The translations under genes were made by a program, and so were the position numbers. A stretch of DNA of 64,000 bases. Source: Cupriavidus respiraculi. Lineage in GTDB: Bacteria; Pseudomonadota; Gammaproteobacteria; Burkholderiales; Burkholderiaceae. Below the pieces are notes generated by a model that ran no database searches, was not told where the DNA came from, and worked only from the letters and a program-made list of their open reading frames with translations. The stretch is from the NCBI RefSeq assembly GCF_914271545.1, contig NZ_CAJZAH010000002.1:1518459-1582458 (forward strand). Reading direction: 5' to 3'. Positions 49,782-59,379 of the stretch are shown one piece after another (position 1 is the first letter of the stretch; every line of letters begins with the position of its first letter).

Positions 49782-50963
49782 CTACATGGTTTCCGAGAAC
49801 AGCTCGCGCCCGATCAGCATGCGGCGGATCTCCGAGGTGCCGGCGCCGATCTCGTACAGCTTGGCGTCGCGCCACAGGCGGCCCACCGGATACTCGTTGA
49901 TATAGCCGTTGCCGCCCAGGATCTGCACCGACTCGCCGGCCATCCAGGTCGCCTTTTCGGCCGTGTACAGGATCACCGCGGCGCAATCCTTGCGCACCTG
50001 GCGGACATGGTCGCTGCCCAGCGCATCGAGGTTCTTGCCGACCGTGTACAGGTAGCTGCGCGCCGCCTGCAGCGTGGTGTACATGTCGGCCACCTTGCCC
50101 TGGATCAGCTGGAATTCGCCGATGCTCTGGCCGAACTGCTTGCGGTCATGGATATAGGGCGTCACCACGTCCATGCAGGCCTGCATGATGCCGACCGGCC
50201 CGCCCGAGAGCACCGCGCGCTCGTAGTCCAGCCCGCTCATCAGCACCTTCGCGCCGCCGTTCTCTGCGCCCAGGATGTTCTCTACCGGCACCTCGACGTC
50301 CTGGAACACCAGCTCGCCGGTATGCGAGCCGCGCATGCCGAGCTTGTCCAGCTTCTGCGCCACGGAGAAGCCCTTCATGCCCTTTTCGACGATGAACGCC
50401 GTCATGCCGCGCGCGCCCAGATCCGGCTCGGTCTTGGCGTAGACCACCAGCACGTCGCAGTCGGGGCCGTTGGTGATCCACATCTTGGTGCCGTTGAGCA
50501 CATAGCGGTCGCCCTTGAGCTCGGCGCGCAGCTTCATGCTGACCACGTCCGAGCCGGCGTTGGGCTCGCTCATCGCCAGCGCGCCGATCCATTCGCCGGA
50601 CACCAGCTTGGGCAGGTACCTGGCCTTCTGCGCGGCCGTGCCGTTGCGGTGGATCTGGTTCACGCACAGGTTCGAATGGGCGCCATACGACAGGCCCACC
50701 GAGGCCGACGCCCGGCTGATTTCCTCCATGGCGACCATATGCGCCAGATAGCCCATGTTGGCGCCGCCGTATTCCTCCGCGACGGTGATGCCGAGCACGC
50801 CGAGATCGCCCATCTTGCGCCAGGCGTCCATCGGAAACTGGTCGGTGCGGTCGATCTCGCCGGCGCGCGGCGCCAGTTCGGCCTGCGCCCAGGCGTGCAC
50901 CGACTCGCGCAGCATCTCGATGTCTTCGCCCAGGTCGAACTTCAGGCCAGGCAATGCGTTCAT
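49782..50963 (-). CDS. liuA: Isovaleryl-CoA dehydrogenase
   Basis: First committed enzyme of leucine catabolism after BCKDH: isovaleryl-CoA to 3-methylcrotonyl-CoA. 393 residues; [15 protein letters not shown], the catalytic Glu in [14 protein letters not shown] (the helix-G position diagnostic of isovaleryl-CoA dehydrogenase), and [16 protein letters not shown]. Downstream of a LiuR operator and the PaaI-type gene. Confidence 0.95.
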   Translation of the reverse strand: MNALPGLKFDLGEDIEMLRESVHAWAQAELAPRAGEIDRTDQFPMDAWRKMGDLGVLGITVAEEYGGANMGYLAHMVAMEEISRASASVGLSYGAHSNLCVNQIHRNGTAAQKARYLPKLVSGEWIGALAMSEPNAGSDVVSMKLRAELKGDRYVLNGTKMWITNGPDCDVLVVYAKTEPDLGARGMTAFIVEKGMKGFSVAQKLDKLGMRGSHTGELVFQDVEVPVENILGAENGGAKVLMSGLDYERAVLSGGPVGIMQACMDVVTPYIHDRKQFGQSIGEFQLIQGKVADMYTTLQAARSYLYTVGKNLDALGSDHVRQVRKDCAAVILYTAEKATWMAGESVQILGGNGYINEYPVGRLWRDAKLYEIGAGTSEIRRMLIGRELFSETM

Positions 50964-51039
50964 GTTGGTCTCCTGTCGCGATCCCGTGGATCGATGATGT
51001 TGGTTGGCTGCGGACGCCGGGTTCGCGCCCGCAGCCGGC

Positions 51040-51507
51040 TCAGACGTGCGCCAGCGAGCGCACCACGCACAGCGTCATCAGCATGGTGGCCACGGCCTTG
51101 CGCTCGCCCGCGGTCTCGGTAAAGACATCGCCCTGCGCTACGATCAGCGTGCGCCCCGGCTTGAGCACCCGCCCCACGGCCACCAGGCGCTCGCCCCGGG
51201 CGGGGGACAGCAGGTTGATCTTGTATTCGGCGGTCAGTCCCGCCTCGCCCTCGCCGACCAAGGACAACGCCGCATAGCCGCAGGCGGTGTCCGCCAGCGC
51301 GCCGACCACGCCGCCATGGAAGAAGCCGTGCTGTTGCGTGACCGCGGGTGTCCAGGGCATCGCGATCTCGACTTCGCCGCGCGCCACCCGGGCCAGCGTC
51401 GCGCCGAACGTGGCCATCAGGCCCTGCCGGGCGAAGCTGGTGGCGATGGCGTCGGCCCGGGCGGGGTCCAGGGCGGGGGCGGCGATGTCGTCGCGGGCGT
51501 CGGACAT
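51040..51507 (-). CDS. PaaI-type hotdog thioesterase
   Basis: A 155-residue acyl-CoA thioesterase of the PaaI/YbgC-4HBT group: [22 protein letters not shown] with the catalytic Asp and helix, and [17 protein letters not shown]. First gene after the perfect LiuR palindrome, so it probably relieves acyl-CoA pressure in isovalerate/leucine breakdown. Confidence 0.88.
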   Translation of the reverse strand: MSDARDDIAAPALDPARADAIATSFARQGLMATFGATLARVARGEVEIAMPWTPAVTQQHGFFHGGVVGALADTACGYAALSLVGEGEAGLTAEYKINLLSPARGERLVAVGRVLKPGRTLIVAQGDVFTETAGERKAVATMLMTLCVVRSLAHV

Positions 51508-51596
51508 GGGGAATTCCTTTGGCGTCGGGCGAAGCGGAAGCGACTCGAAGCGAACCGGAAGGCAAGGCGGGCAGGAACGGCCCGTCGAGGTATTTT

Positions 51597-51620
51597 ATTG
51601 ACGTTTACGTAAACGTCAAT
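51597..51620. promoter_or_regulatory. LiuR operator, perfect 24-bp palindrome
   Basis: ATTGACGTTTAC and its exact complement GTAAACGTCAAT. It lies between liuR and the paaI-liuA genes. A TTGACG -35-like hexamer with a TAAAAT downstream on the minus strand runs through it, the usual MerR arrangement. The motif matches the LiuR consensus as I know it. Confidence 0.85.
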
Positions 51621-51648
51621 CTAATTCCTCGGCCGGCCGGCGTCTGTG

Positions 51649-52128
51649 TCAGCCCGCACGCTCCGCGCGGGCCTTGCGCGCCGGCTGCCTGGCGCCGGCC
51701 CGGTGCGCTTCCAGCAGCGCACGGCATTGCTGTTCGTGCTGGTCGACCTCGGCCAGCTGCGCCTTCAGGTCCTCCATCTGCCGCTCCAGCGCCTGCCGGT
51801 GCTGGGCGAGCGCATCGAGAAAGCGCTCCAGCTGCGGCGCGGTATCGCGCGGCGATTCGTACAGGTCGAGGATCTCCCGGATCTCCGTCAGCGAAAAACC
51901 CAGCCGCTTGCCGCGCAGCGTCAGGCGCAGGCGCGTGCGTTCGCGGCCGTTGTAGACGCGCTGGCGTCCGCCCGCGCCCGCCCGCTGCGGCGACAGCAGG
52001 CCGTGGTCCTCGTAGAAGCGGATGGCGCGCGGCGTGATGTCGAACTCGCGCGCCAGCTCGGTGATGGTGTACGTCCCCGGGCCGGACGCGGCGACGGTGG
52101 GTTCGGCGGAGGGTGCGGCAGACGGCAT
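51649..52128 (-). CDS. liuR: MerR-family regulator of leucine/isovalerate catabolism
   Basis: MerR regulator of 159 residues: winged HTH YTITELAREFDITPRAIRFYEDHGLLSPQR, GRERTRLRLTLRGKRLGFSLTEIREIL, then a dimerisation coiled coil and a short Arg/Ala tail. No effector Cys cluster, as in LiuR rather than metal sensors. ATG 52128 avoids a Pro-rich upstream extension. Flanked by two copies of its likely operator. Confidence 0.9.
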   Translation of the reverse strand: MPSAAPSAEPTVAASGPGTYTITELAREFDITPRAIRFYEDHGLLSPQRAGAGGRQRVYNGRERTRLRLTLRGKRLGFSLTEIREILDLYESPRDTAPQLERFLDALAQHRQALERQMEDLKAQLAEVDQHEQQCRALLEAHRAGARQPARKARAERAG

Positions 52129-52210
52129 GGCGGTCGGGTGGGTCGGCAAAGTGAACGGCCGTTCCAAAGCGAATGGAGATTTCGCTTAATATGGCAACAG
52201 GCCGCGGTGA

Positions 52211-52232
52211 TTGACGTTTACGTTAGCGTCAA
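52211..52232. promoter_or_regulatory. Second LiuR operator, imperfect palindrome
   Basis: TTGACGTTTACG with TTAGCGTCAA, in the divergent region between liuR and the MBL gene. Two mismatches from symmetry. It is flanked by a direct repeat CCGCGGTGA at 52202-52210 and 52233-52241. Confidence 0.8.
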
Positions 52233-52379
52233 CCGCGGTGACTGGCAACCGCGAATTCGCGGATCGCCGCGCCGGGTGTGCCGACCGGCCCAGGTCGCCA
52301 CCCAGCACCAGAAAGCCCGCCCATGCCGGCACGCGAGCGCGTCCCCTGGGCAAAAGGCTTCGCATCACAGAGACCCCCG

Positions 52380-53471
52380 ATGAACGCACTCGAACACCAA
52401 CTCCAATACCCCTACGGCGACGCCATGCCCGAGCCGGGCACCCGGCAGCAGGTGGCGCCAGGGATCTACTGGCTGCGCATGCCGCTGCCGTTCGCGCTGG
52501 ACCATATCAACCTGTGGCTGGTGCGCGATCGCCTGGACGGGCAGGATGGCTGGACCATCATCGATTGCGGCATCACCAACGACGCGATCATGGCGCACTG
52601 GGAGACCATCTTCGCGAACGAGCTGGAGGGCCTGCCGGTATTGCGCGTGCTGGTGACGCACTGCCACCCGGACCACGTGGGCCTGGCGCACTGGCTGTGC
52701 AAGCGCTGGAACGTGCGCCTGTGGATGAGCCTGGGCGACTACATGACCGCGCGCGTGATGGGCTATGGCGCCGGCTCCGGCGCGGGCTCCAGCGCGGGCG
52801 GCGACATGGCGGCCAGCCATTTCGCGCGCCACGGCCTGAACGACCCCGACAGCCTGGAGAAGCTGCGCGCGCGCAAGACCTACTATCCGTCGCTGGTGCC
52901 CGACCTGCCGACGCAGTACCGCCGCCTGATGGACGGCGACACCATCGCGATGGGCGCCGTGGGGACCAACCCGGCGAGCGCCGACTGGCGCCTGATCTCG
53001 GGCCATGGCCACTCGCCCGAACATATCGCGCTGTACAACGCGGCGCTGAACGTGCTGATTTCCGGCGACATGGTGCTGCCGCGCATCTCCACCAACGTCA
53101 GCGTGTTCGACATGGAGCCGGAGGCCAACTCGCTGGCCCTGTACCTGGCCTCGCTGGACAAGTACGAGGACCTGCCCGAGGACGTGCTGATCCTGCCCTC
53201 GCACGGCCGCCCGTTCCGCAACCTGCACACCCGCATCCGCCAGCTGCGCGAACACCATGTCGACCGCCTCGCGGAGACGCGCGCGGCGTGCGCGGAGAAG
53301 GCCTGCAGCGCCCACGATATCGTCGGCGTGATCTTCAACCGCAAGTTCGACATCCACCAGATGACCTTCGCGATGGGCGAGGCGCTGGCGCATCTGCACG
53401 TGCTATGGCACGCGGGCGAGGTGGTGCGGGAGACGGGCGCGGACGGCGTGATCCGCTTCCGGGCGGCCTGA
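52380..53471 (+). CDS. MBL-fold metallo-hydrolase, LiuR-linked
   Basis: A 363-residue metallo-beta-lactamase-fold protein: metal motif HCHPDH, SGHGHSPEHIALY, SGDMVLPRIS, and SHGRPF, with a C-terminal helical extension. A Gly/Ser-rich loop (GAGSGAGSSAGGD) interrupts the domain. It is divergent from liuR behind a LiuR operator, so it is probably induced with leucine catabolism; a thioesterase/glyoxalase role is guesswork. Confidence 0.85.
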   Translation: MNALEHQLQYPYGDAMPEPGTRQQVAPGIYWLRMPLPFALDHINLWLVRDRLDGQDGWTIIDCGITNDAIMAHWETIFANELEGLPVLRVLVTHCHPDHVGLAHWLCKRWNVRLWMSLGDYMTARVMGYGAGSGAGSSAGGDMAASHFARHGLNDPDSLEKLRARKTYYPSLVPDLPTQYRRLMDGDTIAMGAVGTNPASADWRLISGHGHSPEHIALYNAALNVLISGDMVLPRISTNVSVFDMEPEANSLALYLASLDKYEDLPEDVLILPSHGRPFRNLHTRIRQLREHHVDRLAETRAACAEKACSAHDIVGVIFNRKFDIHQMTFAMGEALAHLHVLWHAGEVVRETGADGVIRFRAA

Positions 53472-53526
53472 CTCGCCCGCTGCGGGGCCGCCTGAAGCGA
53501 CGGCACCCACCCCTGCAACGGGCCGC

Positions 53527-54360
53527 TCAGAACTCGCCGGCGATGCGGCCCAGATAGGCGATGCCGTCGATGGCCCGGCTGCCGTACCACGACAGCATTT
53601 CCCCATCGACCAGCAGCACCGGCTTGCCGAGCTGGCGCTCCAGCGCGTCGGCATGCTCCTCGGTGAAGCGGTACGGCTCCGTGGAGAGCAGCACCACGTC
53701 GAGCTCGCGCACCAGCGCCTCGCTCCAGCGGAAGGTGGGATAGCGCTCGCCGGGGGCGTTGGGCCGGCTGCATGCGCCGCCCTCGCAGGCCGCGGCCTCG
53801 CCGGCGTCGGCGGGCCAGGTCTGCCAGTTGGCCAGCGCCAGCATGCGGCTGATATAGGTGTCGCGCGACACCGTCATCCACGGGTCCTGCCAGATCGCGT
53901 ACAGCACGCGCCGCGCGGGCCAGCGCCGCGCGCGGATCTGCTGCATCTGCGCGTCGAGCGCCGCGCACAGCGCCGCCGCCTGCGACTCGCGGTCGAAGAT
54001 GCCGCCCAGCAGCCGGTACAGCGACAGGTTGTCCTCCGGCGCGCACGGGTGGGTGACGATCACGTTTGGCACGAAGGCGCGCATCGCCTCCACCGTGTCT
54101 CGCCGGTTCTCGTCGATATTGACGACCACATGGGTCGGGGCCTGCGCGCGCAGCTTGTCGAGGTTGACGTCCTTGGTGCCGCCGACCTTGGGCACGGCTC
54201 GCACCGCCGGCTCGGGATGAATGCAGAAGCCGGTGCGCGCCACCAGTTGCGGCGCCAGCTCCAGCGCGAACAGCAGCTCGGTGACCGAGGGCACCAGCGA
54301 CGCGATGCGCGCATCGGCGCCCGCCCGCGCGTGCGGCTGGCCGAGCGCGTCGCGCCACAT
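53527..54360 (-). CDS. BtuF-like helical-backbone binding protein without signal peptide
   Basis: A 277-residue type-III periplasmic-binding fold (IASLVPSVTELLFAL, GGTKDVNLDKLRAQAPTHVVVNIDENRRD). The family is usually annotated as cobalamin-binding. No signal sequence or lipobox precedes the fold with ATG 54360, which overlaps the upstream SDR stop as TAATG, and no BtuC/BtuD genes adjoin. It may be a cytoplasmic member of this family or have a longer, unseen start; upstream is coding for the SDR. Confidence 0.8.
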   Translation of the reverse strand: MWRDALGQPHARAGADARIASLVPSVTELLFALELAPQLVARTGFCIHPEPAVRAVPKVGGTKDVNLDKLRAQAPTHVVVNIDENRRDTVEAMRAFVPNVIVTHPCAPEDNLSLYRLLGGIFDRESQAAALCAALDAQMQQIRARRWPARRVLYAIWQDPWMTVSRDTYISRMLALANWQTWPADAGEAAACEGGACSRPNAPGERYPTFRWSEALVRELDVVLLSTEPYRFTEEHADALERQLGKPVLLVDGEMLSWYGSRAIDGIAYLGRIAGEF

Positions 54361-55160
54361 TACAGCGCCTCGCCGGGCTTGCGCGGCTTGCGCGGCGCGC
54401 GTCCGAACAGCGCGTCGTACAGCCAGCGCGGCATGGCATGCAGCACCGCCGCCACCACGCGCATCTGCCACGGCACCACGGCGAAGCGCCGCCCCGCCGC
54501 GATCGCCTTCGCCGCCCGGCGCGCGAACACGTCGGCGTCGGTCAGGAACGGCATGCGGTACGGGTTGTGGGCGGTCATCGGCGTGCGGATATAGCCCGGT
54601 GCGATGGTCACCACGCGGATGCCGTGGGGACGCTCCTCCAGCCGCAGGCTCTCGAGCAGCTTGATGGCGGCCGATTTCGACGCACTGTAGGCGCCGGCCC
54701 CGGGCAGGCCGCGCACGCCGGCCACGCTCGCGATGCCCACCAGCGTGCCGCGCCAGCGCCCGCCCGCGGGTTCGCGCGCGCGCATCGGCGCCAGAAACGG
54801 CTGGAACGTGGTCAGCATGCCGAACCAGTTGGTGTCCATCACCGCGCGGAAGGCGTCCAGATCCTCGCGCTCGCTGGCGACGGTGCCGACCGACACGCCG
54901 GCATTGGCGATCACGATATCGGGACAGCCGAAATGGTCGAGGAAGTCCTCCGCCGCGGCGGCCATCGCATCGGCGTCGCGCACGTCTGCCGCGTAGATGC
55001 GTACCGCGTTGGGATTGGGCAGGCTTGCCGCCAGCGCGCGCAGCGCGTCCGGGCGGCGTCCGACCAGGCCGAGGATGGCGCCCTGGCGCGCGTATTCGCG
55101 GGCGAGGGCCTCGCCGATGCCGCTCGATGCGCCGGTAAGGAAGACTTTGAGCGCGCGCAT
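54360..55160 (-). CDS. Short-chain dehydrogenase/reductase
   Basis: A 266-residue classical SDR: LTGASSGIGEALAREYA, NAGVSVG, catalytic YSASK, and PGYIRTPMT. The C-terminus (PWQMRVVAAVLHAMPRWLYDALFGRAPRK) has a hydrophobic, membrane-hugging segment followed by a basic tail, as in the DltE/YqjQ-like group. Substrate unknown. Followed directly by the BtuF-like gene. Confidence 0.88.
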   Translation of the reverse strand: MRALKVFLTGASSGIGEALAREYARQGAILGLVGRRPDALRALAASLPNPNAVRIYAADVRDADAMAAAAEDFLDHFGCPDIVIANAGVSVGTVASEREDLDAFRAVMDTNWFGMLTTFQPFLAPMRAREPAGGRWRGTLVGIASVAGVRGLPGAGAYSASKSAAIKLLESLRLEERPHGIRVVTIAPGYIRTPMTAHNPYRMPFLTDADVFARRAAKAIAAGRRFAVVPWQMRVVAAVLHAMPRWLYDALFGRAPRKPRKPGEAL

Positions 55161-55279
55161 GGGCGGGGGCCGGAGGAAATGCGGTGGGGAGGGAGAGGCG
55201 GCGAAAGCGCCGGCAAGGCAGCGGGCGAACGGCGCGGCGGGACCGCCGGGCGGCCCGCCGCCGCGCCATCAGGCCCGCA

Positions 55280-55918
55280 TCACAGCTTCTTGTCGCGGAC
55301 CTGCGTCACCAGATAGTCCATGGTCTGCACGGCCACCGGCTTGCTGCCGGCGATGGACGGCGAGGTCACGTACTTGCCCTGCACCACGATGGTGGGCACG
55401 CCATCGATCTTGTAGGCGTCGGCGATCTTGTTGGCGCGCTGCGCGTTGGTGGTGACCGAGAACGAGTTGTAGGCGTCGACGAAAGCCTTGCGGTCGATGC
55501 CGTTCTTGGCCATGAAGTCAGCGATCTCGTTGGGATCGAGCAGGCGCTTGCGCTCCACGTGGATGGCCTGGAACACCTTGCTGTTCATCGCCTCGAGCTT
55601 GCCGATCGATTCCAGCGCATAGAAGATCTTCGTATGCGGCATCAGGTCGTCGCGGAAGGCCACCGGCACGCGCTTGAACACCACGTCCTTGTTCTGCTTC
55701 TTGACCCACGCCTCGAGCTCGGGCTCGAAGTCGTAGCAGTGCGGGCAGCCGTACCAGAAGAACTCGGTGACCTCGATCTTGCCCGGCGTCACCGGCTGCG
55801 CCGCCTTCAGGACCTGGTATTCCTTGCCCTCGGTCGGCGCGGCGGCCTGGGCCGGCGCGGTCATCAGGAAACCGGCCACGGTGGCGAGGGCGGCGAACAT
55901 AGCGGCGAATGTCTTCAT
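55280..55918 (-). CDS. dsbA: Thiol:disulfide interchange protein DsbA
   Basis: Periplasmic oxidase that introduces disulfides. 212 residues with signal peptide ending APAQA-AAPTE, thioredoxin fold with CPHC (Cys58, Cys61) in FFWYGCPHCYDFEP, and cis-Pro loop GVPTIVVQG. ATG 55918 gives the normal signal peptide. Downstream of the SPOR gene on the same strand. Confidence 0.95.
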   Translation of the reverse strand: MKTFAAMFAALATVAGFLMTAPAQAAAPTEGKEYQVLKAAQPVTPGKIEVTEFFWYGCPHCYDFEPELEAWVKKQNKDVVFKRVPVAFRDDLMPHTKIFYALESIGKLEAMNSKVFQAIHVERKRLLDPNEIADFMAKNGIDRKAFVDAYNSFSVTTNAQRANKIADAYKIDGVPTIVVQGKYVTSPSIAGSKPVAVQTMDYLVTQVRDKKL

Positions 55919-56005
55919 TGCGCGTGTTTTCAAGGTTGAACGACTAGCGTATGACATCGGGGCGGCGAAGCGGTTCAGTGCGCGCCGTCCCCTCTGCCGG
56001 GGATG

Positions 56006-56701
56006 CTACTGCTTGGTGAAGCGGATGACCGAGGCCTCGAAGCCCGCCGACTGCAGGCGGTCGCGCGCGCGGTTCATGTCCTCGATCTTGCTGTACGGGC
56101 CGAGCCGGACGCGGTACAGCTTGGTGCCGTTGACATCCCGGTCGGTGATCCGCGCCTCGAATCCCTGCATGGCGAGATTGGCCTTCTGGCGGTCTGCGTC
56201 TTCCTGCGACCGGAAGGCGCCCACCTGCAGCAGGTAGCCGACCTTGTTGGCATCGGCCTGGGCGATCTCGGCGATGGGATCGGCCACCGGGCGCTCGGCC
56301 GGCGCGGCCTTGTCGCCCGGCTTCTCTGCCGGCTTCTCGGCGGTCTTCGGCGGCGTCGGCTCGGCCGGCTTGGCGGGCTTGACGGTGGGGGCGGGGCCGA
56401 CCGGCTGCTCGGGCTCGGCCGGGCCCACCGGCTTGGCGGGGGTGCGGCTCCACAGCGGCTTGTTCGGGTCGGAGGGCGGCTCCTGCTGCGTATTGGGCAG
56501 CGGCGTGACCACATTGCCCGGCTCGGCGGGCTTGGCGCCGCCCTTGCGCTGGAACGGCGCGGGCGACTTGGTGATGTACAGCGCCACCACCACGGCGATC
56601 GCCAGACCGATGATCAGGCCGAGCACCAGTCCCAGAACCGTACCGCCGCGCTGCGGCGCGCGGCTGGTCTTGCGCGTGGCGCGCTTGCGTTGCTGTTGCA
56701 T
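56006..56701 (-). CDS. SPOR-domain (FtsN-like) membrane protein
   Basis: A 231-residue bitopic protein: basic N-tail (MQQQRKRATRKTSR), one membrane helix (about 21-43), a long Pro/Ala/Glu/Lys periplasmic stalk, and a C-terminal SPOR domain (YLLQVGAFRSQEDADRQKANL ... YRVRLGPYSK) that binds denuded peptidoglycan at the septum. Immediately downstream of argS, the usual beta-proteobacterial order. Confidence 0.92.
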   Translation of the reverse strand: MQQQRKRATRKTSRAPQRGGTVLGLVLGLIIGLAIAVVVALYITKSPAPFQRKGGAKPAEPGNVVTPLPNTQQEPPSDPNKPLWSRTPAKPVGPAEPEQPVGPAPTVKPAKPAEPTPPKTAEKPAEKPGDKAAPAERPVADPIAEIAQADANKVGYLLQVGAFRSQEDADRQKANLAMQGFEARITDRDVNGTKLYRVRLGPYSKIEDMNRARDRLQSAGFEASVIRFTKQ

Positions 56702-56812
56702 GAAGTCCTCTTGGATGATGGCGCGATTATAGTGCGAGTCCTCGTGCCGACCCACCGCTGGCGGCGCCGGCGAGGCGGCGCGCCGGCCCGGTAGGCGCGG
56801 GAGCGGGCAGGC

Positions 56813-58600
56813 TCACATGCGGCGCGGCGCCGACACCCCGATCACGGCCAGGCCGTTGCGCAGCACCTGCCGCGTGGCCGCCAGCAGGGCCAGGCGGGCG
56901 AGCTTGACCGGCTCGTCGTCCACCAGCACGCGGTCGGCGTTGTAGAACGCGTGGAAGTCGCCCGCCAGGTCGCGCAGGTAGAACGCCACCGCGTGCGGGG
57001 CCAGCTCGGCCGCGGCGCCGGCCAGCATGGCGGGGAAGTCCGCCAGGCGCTGGCCCAGCGCCAGCGCCTGCGGGCTCGCGTCGGCGCCGGTCACCGGACC
57101 GAGGTCCGCCCCTGCCAGCTCCGCGAGCCGGCCTTCCCAGTCCGCCCCGCCCCACGATTCGAAGATCGAGCAGATCCGGGCATGCGCGTATTGCACGTAG
57201 TAGACCGGGTTCTCGTCGTTCTGCTGCAGCGCCAGGTCCACGTCGAACACGAACTCGGTATCGGCCTTGCGCGACAGCAGGAAGAAGCGCACCGCGTCGC
57301 GCCCGCGCGTGAAGTGCGCCGGCCAGTCGGCCACGCCCGCGTCGAGGCAGCCCTTGATGGTCTCGTCCCCGCCGTTGCTCCACTCGATCAGGTCACGCAC
57401 CGTGACATAGGAACCGGCCCGCTTGGAGATCTTGACCTCCTCGCCGTTCTTCATCACGGTGACCATCTTGTGCAGCACGTAGTCGGGATAGCCCTTGGGA
57501 ATGCCGATGTCCAGCCCCTGCAAGCCGGCGCGCACGCGCGCGATGGTGCCGTGGTGGTCGCTGCCCTGCACGTTGATCACCTTGGCGAAGCCGCGCTCCC
57601 ACTTGGTGGTGTGGTAGGCCACGTCCGGCACGAAATACGTATAGGAGCCGTCGCCCTTGCGCATCACGCGGTCCTTGTCGTCGCCGTCGTCGGTGGTGCG
57701 CAGCCACAAGGCGCCCTCGTGCTCGTAGGTCTTGCCCCTGGCGACCAGGGACTGCACCGCGGCCTCCACCTTGCCGTCGGTGTACAGCGACGACTCGAGG
57801 TAATAGCGGTCGAACTTGACGCCGAAGGCCTGCAGGTCGATGTCCTGCTCGTTGCGCAGATAGGTCACCGCGAAGCGGCGGATCGACTCCATGTCCTCGG
57901 CGTTGCCCGAGGCGGTGACCGGCTCGCCGTCGGAGGCGCGCACCGTCTTGCCGGCCAGGAAATCGGCGGCGATCTCGCCGATGTAGTCGCCGTTGTAGGC
58001 GGCTTCGGGCCAGCCCGCGTCGCCCGGCTTCAGGCCCCGGGCGCGCGCCTGCACCGAGACGGCGAGGTTCTGGATCTGCACGCCGGCATCGTTGTAGTAG
58101 AACTCGCGGTGCACGGCGAAGCCCTGCCACGACAGCAGGTTGGCCAGCGCGTCGCCCAGCGCCGCCTGGCGGCCGTGGCCGACGTGCAGCGGCCCGGTCG
58201 GGTTGGCCGAGACGAACTCGACCAGCACCTGCCCGCGCGCGCCCTCGGCCTGGGCGCCATAGCGGTCGCCCTCGCCCAGCACCGCGCGCAGCGCGTCGGC
58301 CTTGGCGGCGGGCGTGAGCCGCAGGTTGATGAAGCCCGGGCCGGCGATATCGAGCGCTGCCACCAGGGCGGCGGCGCGCGGGTCCGCCTTGACCGCCTCC
58401 ACGATCCGCTGCGCCAGTTCGCGCGGATTGCTCTTGAGCGCTCGGGCCACCTGCATCGCGATGTTGCAGGCAAGGTCGCCGTGGGCGGCGACCTTCGGAC
58501 GTTCGAAGGTCACGGCGGGCAACGTCGCATCGGCCGGGGCAAGCGCGCGCACGGCATCGGTGAACGCCGCGGCAAGGGTGGAGGTCTGAACAGGCAGCAT
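56813..58600 (-). CDS. argS: Arginyl-tRNA synthetase
   Basis: Class I synthetase of 595 residues. HIGH-type motif [19 protein letters not shown]-type variant [11 protein letters not shown]-terminal Arg-tRNA additional domain ([17 protein letters not shown]) and anticodon-binding C-domain ending [13 protein letters not shown] 58600 (MLPVQT) preferred over upstream codons that lack similarity. Confidence 0.97.
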   Translation of the reverse strand: MLPVQTSTLAAAFTDAVRALAPADATLPAVTFERPKVAAHGDLACNIAMQVARALKSNPRELAQRIVEAVKADPRAAALVAALDIAGPGFINLRLTPAAKADALRAVLGEGDRYGAQAEGARGQVLVEFVSANPTGPLHVGHGRQAALGDALANLLSWQGFAVHREFYYNDAGVQIQNLAVSVQARARGLKPGDAGWPEAAYNGDYIGEIAADFLAGKTVRASDGEPVTASGNAEDMESIRRFAVTYLRNEQDIDLQAFGVKFDRYYLESSLYTDGKVEAAVQSLVARGKTYEHEGALWLRTTDDGDDKDRVMRKGDGSYTYFVPDVAYHTTKWERGFAKVINVQGSDHHGTIARVRAGLQGLDIGIPKGYPDYVLHKMVTVMKNGEEVKISKRAGSYVTVRDLIEWSNGGDETIKGCLDAGVADWPAHFTRGRDAVRFFLLSRKADTEFVFDVDLALQQNDENPVYYVQYAHARICSIFESWGGADWEGRLAELAGADLGPVTGADASPQALALGQRLADFPAMLAGAAAELAPHAVAFYLRDLAGDFHAFYNADRVLVDDEPVKLARLALLAATRQVLRNGLAVIGVSAPRRM

Positions 58601-58850
58601 GAAGAAATCTCGGGGCACTGGGGCGGTTGTCCGGCGTCGCCCCGGCCTGGCCGCTGTGGCGACGCCGTCACGGTGGGCATGGGAATGCCGCGACGCGTGG
58701 CAGGGCGATGAATTGCAGAACGCGGATTTTATCAGGTGCTATGCTGACACCATGCGCTGGCGCCACATCTTTTGCGCGGCCGCGGACGCCCCCGCCCCGG
58801 GACGCACAGCACGCCGGCAACCCTTTCAAGAGGACCGAAGAGGAAACGAT

Positions 58851-59168
58851 ATGCTGATTACCTTCAAATCCCACGCGGCACAGGACCTGATCATGATGCG
58901 GGACCTCGCTGTCACCCTGCTGGGCATCATCGGCAAGCAACTGGGCGAGCGCGGGGTGATCACGAAGGAAGAACTGCCGCACGCGATCCACCGGCTCGAA
59001 TCGGCGGTGATCGACGACAAGTACGCCCACCACGGCGACACCGGCAAGTCCGGGCGCGAGGACGACGAGGAAGAGGAGCCGCTGCATCTGGGCCAGCGCG
59101 CCTTCCCGCTGCTCGACATGCTGCGGGCCTCGCAGCGCGAGGGCTGCGACGTGTTGTGGGGCGTCTGA
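58851..59168 (+). CDS. DUF1840 family protein
   Basis: A 105-residue cytoplasmic protein typical of beta-proteobacteria: MLITFKSHAAQDLIMMRDLAVTLL at the N-terminus and a Glu/Asp-rich middle (EDDEEEEP) before LGQRAFPLLDMLRAS. Function unknown. GAGGAAACG precedes the ATG. Divergent from argS. Confidence 0.9.
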   Translation: MLITFKSHAAQDLIMMRDLAVTLLGIIGKQLGERGVITKEELPHAIHRLESAVIDDKYAHHGDTGKSGREDDEEEEPLHLGQRAFPLLDMLRASQREGCDVLWGV

Positions 59169-59379
59169 GCGGCGGACAAAAGAAAGCGCCCGGCCGGGAA
59201 AACCGGCAGGGCGTGACGGATCAGGGCGACCCAAGGGGGAGAACTGCAGATATTGCGGCGTCGGGGGAGAGCACCGCAACCCGGGGGCCGCGGCGCCCGC
59301 AGGCGCCGCGACGGCATCGATGCGCGGCGCCCTTCGCAGGGCCGCCGTCGCGGCAAATCAATCCAACGGCAAAGGCGTC

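Noticed and set aside
59290-59309. GCGGCGCC hairpin downstream of DUF1840 as terminator
   Set aside because: Stem is convincing but no T-run follows on either strand; functional assignment not supported.
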